A DNA stretch of 64,000 bases, from the NCBI RefSeq assembly GCF_007655135.1, contig NC_045130.1, positions 33,228,605 to 33,292,604 of the forward strand. Reading direction: 5' to 3'. The notes below the pieces were generated by a model. The model had not been told where the DNA came from. It searched no databases and worked only from the letters and a program-made list of their open reading frames with translations. A program made the translations under genes and the position numbers. The stretch's first letter is position 1. The number at the start of each line of letters is the position of its first letter. Shown here one piece after another: positions 1-11,652 of the stretch. Origin of the DNA: Punica granatum. Lineage: Eukaryota; Streptophyta; Magnoliopsida; Myrtales; Lythraceae.

Positions 1-20
1 TTTAAATCGTCAAACTTTAA

Positions 21-160
21 TTATAGCTAATAGACAACTCTGTCAATCTCACGGGCATGTCCTAACTTTACTTATAGCTAATAGACAACTCTGGCAGTCT
101 CACGGGCGTGTCCTAACTATAGGTAATAGACAACTCTGTCAATCTCATGTGCATGTCGAC
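21..160. repeat. Three-copy tandem repeat
   Basis: The motif TAGCTAATAGACAACTCTG, followed by a stretch like TCACGGGCATGTCC, occurs three times, starting near 21, 72 and 117. The periods are about 51 and 45 bp. The third copy has GGTAATAG in place of GCTAATAG and lacks part of the spacer. No gene covers it. It looks like a degenerate minisatellite at the window edge, and its left limit cannot be seen. Confidence 0.8.
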
Positions 161-851
161 CTCCATTATCAGAAAACGTTATAAAAGAAGACGTACATTA
201 GGAAACTGCAAGACGATCATAATTTTTATTACATATAATGCAAAACCTCCAAGGTTGATCGATATATAAACGGGAGATCCTTGAGATCGATACATATGAA
301 GCTCAGTGGCTCGAATAATAGAATTCTGTGAACACACCAATGCACAAGGAAAAAGAGGGAGAGGAACAAGAGGTAGGAAACTCAGGAATAATCCCCTGTA
401 CACTGCACAACTCTCAGAAGAACATCACCTTGCACACTCTCGTTTAACGATTACACCGGACTGCTTCGCCATCCCAACAACTATATCTATCTATACAATC
501 AAAATGCAAAAAAGGAAGTAAGACAAACAATCGAATACAACAGAGCTCCATTTCTAGCCCGAGAGATCACCCGTGCGCTGCAGACTTTTTCTGATTCAGT
601 GCATCAACATGCAGTATTAAGTTGAATCCCGAAGACTTTCCATCATACGACCCCGAGGAGTGCTGTATGACTTTCTCAACCAATAGGAGCATGATACACT
701 AGAATCATCGCATAATCATCAGGGAAACATCTAGTCCCTGTATCTTCTTGCCCCTTAAATCACCGACTCCTTTCCCACCCCGAAATTTCATGACCAAGAT
801 GATGATTCATATGGTCCAATTGTTCCTTCCATCACTGTATACTGGGAAACT
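161..851. other. Non-coding stretch, 3' flank of the kinase-like gene
   Basis: I see no supported coding exon here. The part next to 852 should contain the 3' untranslated region of the minus-strand kinase-like gene. Short open frames near 179-403 and 306-521 have no family resemblance and lie in low-complexity sequence. Confidence 0.5.
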
Positions 852-3800
852 TTAGCTCGATGTGTATACTTCCTTCCCGTGGTCCTCCTCACGCATGTTT
901 CTCCTCAACCGTCTGATCCAAATATCATAGTCCATAGGATAGGGGGTTCCACAAAGACTGTCAACATAGTCAGCGAATGCTTTCAGAACTGTCGATACGT
1001 TCCCGAGCCTCTGCTGAATCATTCTCCTTGACCATGAGGTTTCTCTCCACTGAAGAGCCCCCTCAACAGAATCAAGATCGGGCAAATCTCCTCCACAAGA
1101 GAAGTAGAGCATGTAAACTAAGCTCTCAGCATCCGATGCTGAGCACAGCTTTCCCTCCTGAAGGGCGTAGGTAGACGAGTAGTGAAGGTTCATTGCAGGG
1201 CGGTCCCGATCTTCGAGGATTGCATGTCCCCAGCCAATCAGCACAAAATAAGGTTGTCTTGAGCCGGATCTCACACAGATCACGTTCTCGGGTCGAATGT
1301 CCCCATGGCGAATCCCGGCAGAAGATGCAGTCGAGAGAGCAGATAAACAGTCATGGCAGCATCTTATAGCCTCTTCGGCCCCAAAGTGACCCGAATTGAC
1401 CATATCGGCAACTGTTTCTCCCACAGGGCTTGTCACTAGAATCGGGGTGCCGCACCATGGGTGATCGCAGTTTCTGCTTGAGCTGGGCCTCCGACATGGA
1501 CCTGGGTGAATAATCCTACCGGAAGCGCTCAACTGAGGCAGATGCTTGCTTGATAAGCCCTTCTGTTTCATCACAGTAAGTATCTTAGTCTGCCTCTGGA
1601 CTTGGTACCATATATTCATGTGTTCCCATGCAGGTTCTAACTGAGAAGGATGAGAGCCCACGTACAGAAACAGAGACTTCCCATGTTCTTCAACAGGGGA
1701 AGCAACGTAGTATGGGAGCTCTCCATTGCTCAAGACTTCATTAATATGATATCCCTTTTGGTAATTCGAGTCCTCCAACCACAGTACAGATCCTACTTCT
1801 AGCTTCATTGCCTCTCTAGATTCAACTCTAACTGAATCGTCTTGAACCTCGACAATTTCTGGAGAAGCGCTCCGCTGCTGGAACCTAAACAGACCATTTT
1901 CGTTTGCTTTTGTGCTTCCTAGCTGCCTTTCCATTCTTCTCGTTTGCAGACGAGAACTATGATCGGCAGCTAAATCTTCAATGGAGTGCCTTGGCATTCC
2001 AGCAAACTGTATAATCGAGTGGAAAATTGCAAAGAGAACCTGTAAAGCACCGATATCCCTCCAGTTGGCATTTCCAAGCTTGTTCCAGATCAGATCAATG
2101 GGAGAGACCGAGATTTTACAGTGCCTCTTTATCCATTCAGCAGCACAATCGTAGACATTATTCACATCAAAATCCAGTTTATTCACATCGCCTTCAACCT
2201 TTACGACTCCACCATATTGAGAATCTACAAGAATAACAAAAATGGAATCGAAACCTCGAGAAAAACTCAATCTACTCAAACTCCGAGATAACAGCATCCG
2301 AAGAGCATAGAAAAGGGCTTCGGCCAAAACCGGGGAATCAGGCTGAATTTCACCATCAGCGGTACAATCCATGATAACCGGCTTTAGAAGAGCCAGTTCG
2401 AGAATATGGTCCCATTTCCCATGTGGGTGTCTTGGGTTCTTAAGCATTACCGCTGTGGCACAAAGATCTGCAAGCTTTCCATCAGGGATCGCTTTCTCGG
2501 CTCTATAAAATTTCAAATTTGGCTTGTATAGACTGGCAACAGAGAAAGGAACTGCTTCATCGTCGCCCCAAAACGCCTCCCAGAGCCCCTTTACACTTGT
2601 GTGGAGAAAATCTTCAATGGCAAGATAAACATTAGCTTCTACAGCATCGGGGTTCGAGCCATAAACAGCACTTGGCATTCGAATAAGCTGCTGAAACGAG
2701 ATCCCTTCAAGCGCATAGTCAAACTTCTGAAGATCGATCAACTCAAATGGTACATCGAAAGCAGGAGCTTTTGCTGCTGACTTCTCCAATAATGATTCCA
2801 ACCAATCTCTAAGTCTCTCAGTCAAGTGATCAGACTCAACAAATCCACTGAGGAATTCCTTGCAGTTCCTTGACCTACTGCCTGATGATATGCTAGATCT
2901 TCTCGTTCCAGATCCCACTGATTCCTGATCAGGGGATCCACCTGTCAGAGATAAAGATTTGTAAACACCAGATCAATCATAACAGGGAACCTCAGAGAAA
3001 TCAGGAATTTAAAATTAGTACAACACAGGATGGAATATCTGCAAGTAGCTGGCACAAAAAGAAGCCACACATGGCTTAAATCATAATGCTTCTAGACATC
3101 CTGAGAAAAATGTCGGGCAACAAAGCCCCAGTCGGGATACCATAAAAACTCTGTAAGTTTATATTCTCAGGCCACGATGATTCTAGATACCAATGTTATG
3201 ACTGGAGCCTCGTGCTACAGCTAAAATGTAACATCTTCATACGAAGAAAAGGGGAAGAAAATGGCAAGTCAGCAACAGAAAAACTCAATGAGCGCACAGA
3301 GAAAACAGATAAACTTCCGGGAATGGCAAATCAATATTGGAAATAGGCGAGAGTATTCAGCAGTGAAGGGCATCAGTAACTGGGGTAGATTACGCCTAGA
3401 GTCGCTTCTTTTGGCTTTTCCAAGATTGACCTAAATTTTCAACTTTTGTTTACAAAATCATGAGTTGACATAATCCTATATTTCAATGTGAAGGAAAAAA
3501 AAAAAGGTTCGGACTTTCGTAAAAAAGAAAAAAAGGTTAGATTTTTGGATAAAATTCAGGAAAAAGCCAAAAAACGTGATCTGTGGCATAATTTGTTGAC
3601 ACCACTCTCCACATTTCTTCAATTCCGACCTCAAATTTTCTAAAAAAGGTGTTCAGCGGCATCTGTTTTGTACACTATAAGGAGCCAAATTCGATCCAAA
3701 TCAGATGAAAAACAGCTCATTTCCCGCAGTCATCAACCCTAGCACGTGTATTTCGCAACAGGTCCCAGCTCCAGGAAAGACACCATCAATCCCGATCGAC

Positions 3801-4137
3801 ATCAACTCAAAGCCTAATTCTTCAAGAACACGATGCCCAGAATGTAAATTCATCAGCAGACAAGTCGAAGACAGCAGCAATCTTCCTCGACACAGCTCAA
3901 CAGAACTACAAGAACTCACTGACCCGACTAGAGGGACAAAGCTCAGGACCCACAAGCTCAATCCTTCCGAAAGAAGAAAAGCATGGTTTGACTGAATCGA
4001 CGCCCTCCGACAAGAGTCAGCCAAATTCCACGACCCAGTAAGAATCAAGTCAAACGGAGACGCCCCGAGCTGAAACGACGATTAGGGTTTTGAAGGGACG
4101 AGATCAGAGAGGGTGAAGAATATCCCATACCTTCCAT
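852..4137 (-). CDS. Protein kinase-like (probable pseudokinase) protein
   Basis: Two coding exons. Exon 1 (4137-4131) encodes only Met-Glu plus the first base of Gly. The intron spans 4130-2942 (GT...AG, 1,189 bp). Exon 2 (2941-852) ends in TAA. The phases join exactly, giving an N-terminus MEGGSPDQESVGSG and about 698 residues. The first ~380 residues match no domain I recognise. The C-terminal third resembles a protein kinase C-lobe, with HGDIRPEN (548-555) at the catalytic-loop position. The usual HRD is HGD there, and the DFG position reads IGWG (571-574), so the metal-binding Asp is missing. No clear glycine-rich loop is visible. This suggests a pseudokinase, possibly a scaffold; the substrate is unknown. 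It resembles, from memory, Arabidopsis At2g40980. An exon-2-only model would wrongly start at a GTG codon at 2918. Confidence 0.85.
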
Positions 4138-5382
4138 CACGTGGGCAGAAGGTCTTCTTCTCCTTCCTCCTCCTCCTCCTCACTCTCTCAGATCCTTTCT
4201 CTCTGATCGGAGACGGGCAGTAGAACATTCTAATCCTTCTCTCTCCCCTCTCTCTCTATAGTCTTTAAACGACACGTCGTTTCTGTGGTCACGCAGCGTT
4301 GTATTCGTTAAAGTGAAAGACAAACGACAGACAGCGAAACAGTAGCCTTTCGTTTTCAGTATGGCAGTACGTTGGTGGCCTTCTTTTTCCATCTTTTTTT
4401 TTAAAATAATAAATAAATGATTTTTAATTAATTAAGTTCATTTCAATTTTTAATTAATTATTACTGGTCCCGGGCCGATGAGGACGGCCGTCACGGGCCT
4501 ACATAATGCGTGAATAATTGGGATTTGGACCAAATGTCCAATTCGTTCGGCATAATTAATTTCACCGACGGAATGTTTCGAACGGAATGGAAACAGATTT
4601 TTTTGCCGAAAATAGTTTTTCTATGTCGCCATTTATCGTCGTCTTGCATCTAACTCGTATTCTTGTATGTGAACCGTTTTTTGAATATCGACTGATCGAG
4701 AGCTATCGCGCCACGCCTCCATGCAGCTTCCGTTGTTGTTTCTGCCGGCCCAAGAGCGGAAAAATTTAAGGAAAAAAGTTATTAACAATTTTTTAGTTAG
4801 TCAGCTGAATTGAATCGTTCGCGTTAATTTATTATATTTGAGATTTTACTTTTTAGTCCACTTATTAAATAGAAGAACGTCCGAAACTTATTATTTTGTG
4901 CATAGAATCTTCTCCATGGCGAACAAGACACTATTATCCATTTTATATAATTATTGTTTCAGTCCCACTTAGATAAATGGAGTTTTATATAGTTGTCTTA
5001 TCTAAACTGAAAATTTTGTACGGTAAAATCAATTGAAGAAAATATTGAGTTCTCCGATATTGGATAATCCAAATTATCAAAAATATCAAAACGACAATGG
5101 TGCACATTCTCATTTTTGAAGAATGCAAGGGCATTTGCTTCTATACGTACAGAAATGCTAATTAAATCTATAATTTCCTTTACCATATATATATATATAT
5201 ATATATATATATTCGTAACCAAAAAATAGTCAAACAAAAATATTTTCAGAAATTAGAGCTAAGTAGGGTTATTAAACTGGGCTTTTATATTTAGATGTAA
5301 GTTTGAGCATGTGTACATTAATTGCCTATTAATAAGACGATTTTGAGGTAGATCCCGATAATTAATTTGTTGATAGGAACTT
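4138..5382. other. Promoter/5' UTR of the kinase-like gene and AT-rich spacer
   Basis: On the minus strand, positions 4138-4260 are purine-rich (GAGGAGGAGG and AGAGAGAGGGG tracts), typical of a plant 5' UTR or core promoter. To the right the sequence is AT-rich with no coding signal. A (TA)n microsatellite lies at about 5186-5211. Confidence 0.5.
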
Positions 5383-6060
5383 TGGTCCGTTTGATTTCGC
5401 AATCTGATTTTAACTATAACTTTAACTTTACTCACTACACAACAAAAGTCCACAATACAATTATTACTTTTTTTATTTTTCTTCAATTTTTTTAGGGTAA
5501 ATTACAAAAAAAAACCTAAATTTTGTAAAAAGTCTCAGTTTTGTCATAAATTTTGTTTTGTAATAAAAAAAACCATAAGTTTTCTAAAATGTCTCAAAAA
5601 TGACCTCCGTTATAACTTCTGTCAATTTTTGCCTATGTGTGACCTACGTGGACTGTTAAAGGGACCCACTAGCCTACGTGTGACCTACGTGGACTGTTAA
5701 AGAGACCCACCATCAGCAGCAAAAATTGACGGAAGTTATAACGGAGGTCATTTTTGAGACATTTTAGAAAACTTATGGTTTTTTCTGTTACAAAACAAAA
5801 TTTAGAACAAAATTGAGACATTTTACAAAACTTGAGTTTTTTTTTGTAATTTATCCATTTTTTTAACAATTTAATTCAATTTTTAATAATAAATTCTCTT
5901 AACTATTCATTATTTTTTTCACAATTCAACAATACAATCATTACTTTTTTTCAACTATTCATTACTTTTTCACACTTTTTCTCATAATTCAATATCACAA
6001 TCATTACAAACCAATTAAAATCAAAACTCAACTCAACTCAGCTCTAAAATCAAACATACT
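5383..6060. mobile_element. MITE split by a second MITE
   Basis: The ends are inverted: TTTGGTCCGTTTGATTT on the left and the complement of AGTATGTTTGATTTT on the right. The body shares runs such as TTCAATTTTTAATAATAAATTC and AATCATTACAAACCAATTAAA with the element at 7484-7792. Removing the inserted 361-bp element and one 9-bp duplication leaves about 308 bp, close to the 309 bp of that relative. The target duplication of this outer element is not clear. Confidence 0.65.
5496..5856. mobile_element. Mutator-like MITE with ~140-bp inverted repeats
   Basis: The left arm starts GGGTAAATTACAAAAAAA and the right arm ends with the complement of GGATAAATTACAAAAAAA. The arms stay complementary for about 140 bp, through the shared segment GACCTCCGTTATAACTTC. 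The loop holds a tandem duplication of about 42 bp containing GACCTACGTGGACTGTTAAA. Flanking 9-bp direct repeats ATTTTTTTA (5487-5495 and 5857-5865) fit a Mutator-type target duplication, although this site is low in complexity. There is no transposase, so it is non-autonomous. Confidence 0.85.
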
Positions 6061-7483
6061 ATAACAGTCTATGTGTTTGTGCGTGTATAGTCTTCATGAC
6101 GGACTAAGATGCAATTGAAACCATATATAATTGATTGAAATTTTCTATATTTTACCATTTAGAAATGTTGCATTGACCTGTACATTATAACTAGTATCAA
6201 TTCTCCTTTGATTAGATAAAACGAAATATTGAGCTTCTAAATACCAGATAGCTAGTGTACACTGAAAAAATATGTTATTCTATATATACTTTCATCATCA
6301 CTTGATTGTGAAACATACTTTGAAAACGAAGGTTTGATATTGCATCACATTTTTTTTTCCAATTTTCCTCTCTTCCTCCAAAATGTAACAATAGGTTACA
6401 TCCAACTTAAAAACAATTGCAAGAGAGAGGGATGGAATGCATCGATACAACTTCCTAACTCGGAATTAAGGTAACTACGTTTTAATATATTATAGATAGA
6501 TAGATAAATAGATGGATGGATAGAAAGGAATGAATAATGCTCATTTCATTATTTCAACTAATTTTTATATATATCATATATTTTCTTTCGAGTTCCTATA
6601 TATGTAAAGAGAGAATATTTTCGTACACAAGTACATGTCTTAAATTATACTCCTTCATATTATTAATTTCAACCAAAAAAAGACCATTTTTCTCTCGATA
6701 ATTATATTTCGTATCATGGCACTTATCCTATTATATTCCATTTCGATGTACCAAATATGACTTAAGAGATTCTACATTTGACAGTCATAATGTGATGAAT
6801 CTAATGAGGCAAGAGAAGCAGTCGAAAGCCACTAGATTATTCAAACCGGTAAGTCGAGCTCAATGGTCGGACGATCCTATCAGTTGGATAGTTGAAGTCC
6901 CATAAACAACATTCTTTTTCTAAAAGAAAAGCATTCTAAAAAAATGAGAAAGCAAAAGTTGAAGAGTGATTAGATTCAACTTTGGGAATGCAATTCTTGT
7001 CTACGCACTTAAAAAAAATTCTACGATACAATTATTTCACACGAACGTATACGACTTTTGTTTTACCTATTTTCGGTTATAATGAAGGTCCATGGATTTG
7101 ATACAATGAAATTGAAATCTTTAATAACTAATAAAGAGGTATGGATAGTCTTACAACGAGTATGAAATTTGGAATCTCTTAGTTATCATGGCGAAAACGT
7201 GCCCCTATGTGCTACACTCTCTTTGACTATGGAAATTAAATTAGATTATTCCGATGACTAAGATTGAATTTTAAGATTTGAACAATATATACTTAGATAT
7301 ATGTTACATTCATTTTCCAAATAATTGTGTTTTATTTGTTCTGATAACTCATCCTCTATTTATTGGGTACTAATACTATCTAAGGTTTTCACAACCCATT
7401 ATAAAACCACAATCAACCACGAGCCCCATAGACAATAGCGTGAGAATTTCAAAAATTTTAAAACATATATATATAAAGAATTA
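6061..7483. other. Intergenic, no gene seen
   Basis: AT-rich sequence with many stops in all frames. A short GATA/GATG run lies near 6491-6520. I found no conserved motif, repeat pair or splice-consistent exon. Confidence 0.5.
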
Positions 7484-7792
7484 GGGTGTGTTTGTTTTTT
7501 AAAAAATTTTCAACTCAACTCAACTCAATTTCACTTATTTTCAATTCAACATCACAATCATTACTTTTTTTTCATTTTTAAAATTTTTTTTAACCATTCA
7601 ATTTAATTTTTAATATTAAATTCTCTCAACTAGTCGTTACTTTTTCACAATTCAACAACACAATCATTACTTAATCATTACTTTCTCTCAATTATTTATT
7701 ACTTTTTCATATTTTTCTTATAATTCAACAATACAATCATTACAAACCAATTAAAACCAAAACTCAACTTAACTTTAAATCCAAACGCACTC
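7484..7792. mobile_element. Tourist-like MITE, 309 bp
   Basis: It is bounded by TTA on both sides (7481-7483 and 7793-7795), the 3-bp target of PIF/Harbinger elements. The left end GGGTGTGTTTGT pairs imperfectly with the right end, whose complement is GAGTGCGTTTGG. The interior is AT-rich with repeated CAACTCAACT and TCATTACTTT words. It is closely related to the element at 5383-6060 and shows that element's state before insertion. Confidence 0.7.
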
Positions 7793-8044
7793 TTAATGTG
7801 TTCAAGTAGGAGCATGATCTATCAAAACTATACAAAATTTATTCTGCATAATGGGGATAATCCTCGATGCTGGTGGAGGAGAAAACGCGAGAAAAACATC
7901 GATTTAGGACCAATATATTCGGGAAAAAATGGCGAAAATAATTAATAAGCCGAAACTGAAAACAAATCGAGAAGGAAATGAAAAGAGTGAAACGAGAGGA
8001 ACCTTAAAAATGAAAAATGAATAATCCTGGTTCTCTATCTCTGT
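7793..8044. other. Short intergenic segment
   Basis: A/G-rich sequence without a coding signal. It lies between the MITE and the LINE fragment. Confidence 0.4.
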
Positions 8045-8230
8045 CAACGGTTCTCTAACGGGTTATTTTAAAGGAGGCAAAGGTATTCGTCAAGGGGACC
8101 ATCTTTCCCCCTATCTTTTTTATCTTGGTAACGGAAATACTCTCTCAAATGTTGAATGCAGCTTCCATGAGAGGTGATCTCGGATTCCACCCAAAGTGCA
8201 AGAATTCGGAGAGAAAGAAACTCAAAAGAA
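8045..8230 (+). pseudogene. LINE reverse transcriptase fragment
   Basis: The plus strand reads [19 protein letters not shown], then HLSPYLF, and after one extra T in a T-run it continues as [16 protein letters not shown]. This is the RQGDPLSPYLF block of plant L1-type reverse transcriptases, just before the YADD motif, which is absent here. It is a frameshifted relic of about 60 codons with no flanking ORF1, endonuclease or tail. Confidence 0.75.
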
Positions 8231-8895
8231 TTTTCCAAGGGACCTCCTGTGATCCAGATGGAGTCGTGGCTACGATATGCTCCGATGTGAGGGGTCGAGT
8301 ATCCGTTATTCCCATTCTGCATCTTAAAATTCCAAGATGTCCCTTTAGCTCTGTTCTGCTTGATTCTGTCCAATTGTATTTTATTGATGCTGTTTTGTTC
8401 AATTTGAGCTTTGTCTTGGGTAAATGTGATCGTGAACTTTTTGGTCTTTAATAACATCATCACTTATCCAAAAAAAGAAAAAAAAGGATAATCCTAGGTG
8501 ATAAACAATTCAACATCGTCGTCCTCCACAGTCACTGAAACTGTGTGAGAACGTCAACATTTGCTCTCCAATATGTTTGTAGCCATTCCGGTCCTAAATT
8601 AAATGTTTTCATAAAATTAATTCGCTCCTACATCTTCGCGATCTGCGTGACTTTATTATGTTTTATATATAACGGTTACACGAAGAAACAAGTTGGCTTT
8701 AGCTTGAAAGTTATAAACTTATAGTCACCCGAATTCGGAAAATAAAGGATAATTAAACAGCCTAACTAGTCTTCAGGCTTTGGCAGGCTCCATAATCTCA
8801 ACATCTCTCTTTTCAATCTCCACTTTCAGCCCGCCATTCTGATCTAATTGGTTTCCGACCGCGAGACTCTCTTCCTTTATGCCATCTCGTCCATT
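8231..8895. other. Intergenic and 3' UTR of the hydrolase gene
   Basis: There is no convincing exon. In the hydrolase reading frame, sequence just below the stop at 8896 stays readable for some codons, so 8780-8895 may be 3' UTR. An open frame at 8068-8463 (-) has no recognisable content. Confidence 0.4.
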
Positions 8896-11351
8896 TTAGG
8901 TTTCTGCAGCCTTACTGGTAACTGGACCGTTGCCATGCTCGACAATTATTCCCTTCGTCCAGTCGCTCAGCTGCCGGGTAGCCTCCTCGTCTGGTGTTAC
9001 ATTGAAGACAACAAAATAGTTCGGTATCAGCAGTTGATGTTTAAAATTAAAACTTCAAACTAAAAGATCTGAGACGAGAAATACTCACCTAATCTTGGTA
9101 CGACATGGCCTTGAGGATGCCTTATTATGAGGGGATTATGAAATGCGGAGGCTAATTCCTCAGACCGCAGCTTTAGCCAATCCTTGGCCCCGACAAAGTG
9201 GACCGACTTTAACTTGATCGGGTCCTTGTACGCTACGTCACAAATGCTCGGGTCTCTGAACTTCGATCCCGAGATTGATACGAAGAATTTCAGAGGCGGA
9301 TGATCTTTCAACACTTTACCCTGTTTACTCGAATAATTAGTTAAATAAATTAACCTGCTCAATATAATATATAAAATAAACAATATTTGGAGTACTAGGG
9401 ACTTGCCTGCGCCTGGTAACCAAGCAAAAGAGCTGAGAGCGTTGCGCCCTATTATTAGACAAAACAAGAAATATTTTATCAGTAAATAATATAGAGAATT
9501 TGCTAGAATGTCACACACACCAAATGGTGTGAATGTATTCTCATTTATAGTAGATGAAATGCAACAATTGTGCAAATATATCAAAGATTACACAATATCA
9601 TAAATATCAAATATTCTTTGATATCCCTAATTGATTTTCTCCATATCATATCCCTCGATTCTCTCCCTAATACTCCCCGCAAGCACAACGGGGAGGCCGC
9701 ACGTTGAGCTTGAAACTGATTTTAGCAAATGCAGTGTGAATAGACCCTCCGTAAGAGGACCATTGAGTTGATTGGTCGCCGCCTGATGAAGTGAATTAGA
9801 AATGGTTTGGAAAAGCTGGCTTTCACGTCCTTGGCAGTGTAAAAGCCCGTGACCACAAGTAGAATAGGCTGAAAGGGGAAAAAAAATGCAATAGCGTCCT
9901 TGGCAGTGTAAAAGCCCGTGACCACAAGTAGAATAGGCTGAAAGGGGAAAAAAAATGCAATAGCCCAGTTTTAAAGGAGATTGGGCGTGAAAGGTTTAGA
10001 GGGAAAGGCCAACAAAGAGAAAAGGTATGAGCATTGGCAAAAGAGAGACTTGAGAAGACGAGGCCGTGACTGGGGTTCGGGACAACCAAAAATTTAAGGA
10101 AGGTCGAGCACGACCAGTGGTTGCAGAAAAGATAACTGTCGAGATTTGGGGCGGAAGAAACGAGAGAGATTCCGCAGACAAGTCTAGAGAGAGAGAGGAA
10201 GGAAAAACTCAAAATTGTGTGACTCAAATCCAATGCTGACTATCGCTGCAGTAGGACAAAAGAATTTGAAGTATTCTTGTCGGTAAGCAGGAGACGGAGA
10301 CAATCTGTAGGGATGAGAGATTTATTTCAGACAATCTAAGTAGGCGAGGAAAATGAAGCTTTCCCAGGTAGAATTGTGGAAGAAAGGTAGAGAAATTGGG
10401 TTGACAAGTGCAAAATTGAGGTTGCCGGGCGCGCCCGGACGCGCCGGAGAACGTATTTAGCGGAAGCTTTAATCAGCAGTAGCAAGATCGTCCCGCTCTG
10501 ATACCATAAATAATATAGAGAATTTGCTAGAATGTCACATACACCAAATGGTGTGAATATATTATTATTTATAGTAGATGGAATGCAACAATTGTGCAAA
10601 TATATCAAAGATTATACAATATCATAAATATCAAATATTCTTTGATATCCCTAATTGATTTTCTCCATATCATATCCCTCGATTCTCTCCCTAATAATCA
10701 GCATCGGTGAAGTATCTCAATGTACATTGGTATAAATTAAAAATTTATCGAGAAAACTTTCGTTTTCAGTCCGACTTTGTATGCGTACCTGGGAAAATCC
10801 GAGCAGGCCATCGAAAGGACCGTTGGTCATGATGTAATCACACAGATAAGTAATGCATTCTTCCAAGTTAGTGTATTCCGTGAAGCCCTGATAACATAAC
10901 GAAAAGATTCACATCAATGGATTCATTTAAAAAAGAAAAGATCGAAATTCGAGTCACCGTCAAATCATACGGAGAATACTTTCGGTTTTATTACTGACCT
11001 TGTTGAATTGGAACCACTCAAAATAAGGGGGAGGGAAGAGCCCTTCTATGTCTGATTTGCCTCCAGCAGGGAATATCCCATCTGGAAAATCCTGAGAGCA
11101 AAGATTGCACAGATTCATCTTCTTTTGATTCTTTTCTTAATTTGCTGATTTCATTAATTATAAGTTGATGATCGTGAAGTTGAACAGATGGATTAGAGGT
11201 TTTGGATTACGAGATCGAAGGCAGCGAAAATGGAAGGATCCCATCTGCCGATCTGCTTCTTGAAGAAGCTCCCACTGGTTCTGAACCCATGGAGGCAGAG
11301 TATCTTCATCTTCTTCTTCTTTTTCTCGTCCATTGAATTCTCCATCTCCAT
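8896..11351 (-). CDS. FSH1-family serine hydrolase (alpha/beta fold)
   Basis: Six coding exons: 11351-11211, 11091-10999, 10887-10789, 9448-9407, 9320-9089 and 8990-8896 (TAA). All phases join, giving 233 residues, the usual size for plant FSH1-type hydrolases (esterase-like; substrate unknown). Exon 1 has KILCLHGFRTSG, the family's N-terminal block. Exon 3 ends in GFSQ and exon 4 begins with G, forming the nucleophile elbow GFSQG (Ser110). The likely acid is in GAKDWL (Asp172) and the base in HPQGHVVP (His197). The start at 11351 (MEMENSMDEKKKK) was chosen by family length; in-frame ATGs at 11453, 11345 and 11333 cannot be excluded. Intron 4 has a GC donor (CAG|GCAAGT). Intron 3 carries a 1.2-kb TRIM insertion, but the exons are intact, so the gene is probably functional. 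Confidence 0.9.
9483..10696 (-). mobile_element. TRIM LTR retroelement inside intron 3
   Basis: Two direct repeats of exactly 190 bp (9483-9672 and 10507-10696) differ at about 6 sites by eye. They flank an 834-bp interior without gag or pol. A 5-bp target duplication ATCAG lies at 9478-9482 and 10697-10701. On the minus strand, the upstream LTR is followed at once by TGGTATCAGAGCGGG, the classic initiator-Met tRNA primer site, and GCGGGGAGT precedes the downstream LTR as a polypurine tract. A TATA-like CTATAAATA lies in the LTR. The LTR ends are TATTAGGG...TATTTA rather than TG...CA. The gene and this element are on the same strand. Confidence 0.92.
9827..9963. repeat. 68-bp tandem duplication inside the TRIM
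   Basis: The segment starting CGTCCTTGGCAGTGTAAAAG and ending GAAAAAAAATGCAATAG occurs twice in direct succession, starting at about 9827 and 9895, and is nearly identical. It inflates minus-strand open frames here, none of which looks like a real protein. Confidence 0.8.
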
Positions 11352-11652
11352 TCTTAGGGTTTCAGAGAGAGATGGAAAGATCAGAGCTGAGGAGGTTAAG
11401 ACTTCAATGGCTTCTTCTATAGAGAACAGAAGCAGACCGTCAAACCTACCCACATGATTTATGGCGCCAACTAACCCCTTTCTAGGACTTGGTTCTCACG
11501 TCATCCCTCTCTTCGTTTGGTAGGCAGTTGCTCCACGTGCTCGTTTACCGTTCTCAGTATATTCGGACTAAACACCATCCCGATGAGATTATATTGTCTT
11601 CGCGATGGAGAGTATCGGAATCGGATCCCATGTGTCGAGGAGTGACTGTTGT
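11352..11652. promoter_or_regulatory. Promoter/5' region of the hydrolase gene
   Basis: This separates the hydrolase start from the foldback element. It contains the likely 5' UTR and proximal promoter. I see no unambiguous TATA box. An in-frame ATG at 11453 would extend the protein by 34 residues with no family support. Confidence 0.35.

Noticed and set aside
3701..4048. Open frames within the kinase-like gene's intron (both strands)
   Set aside because: They are intronic with no family resemblance. The flanking exons splice in phase without them.
9823..10233. 136-codon minus-strand frame inside the TRIM element
   Set aside because: The repeated FFSPFSLFYLWSRAFTLPRT reflects the 68-bp duplication, and TRIM interiors are normally non-coding.
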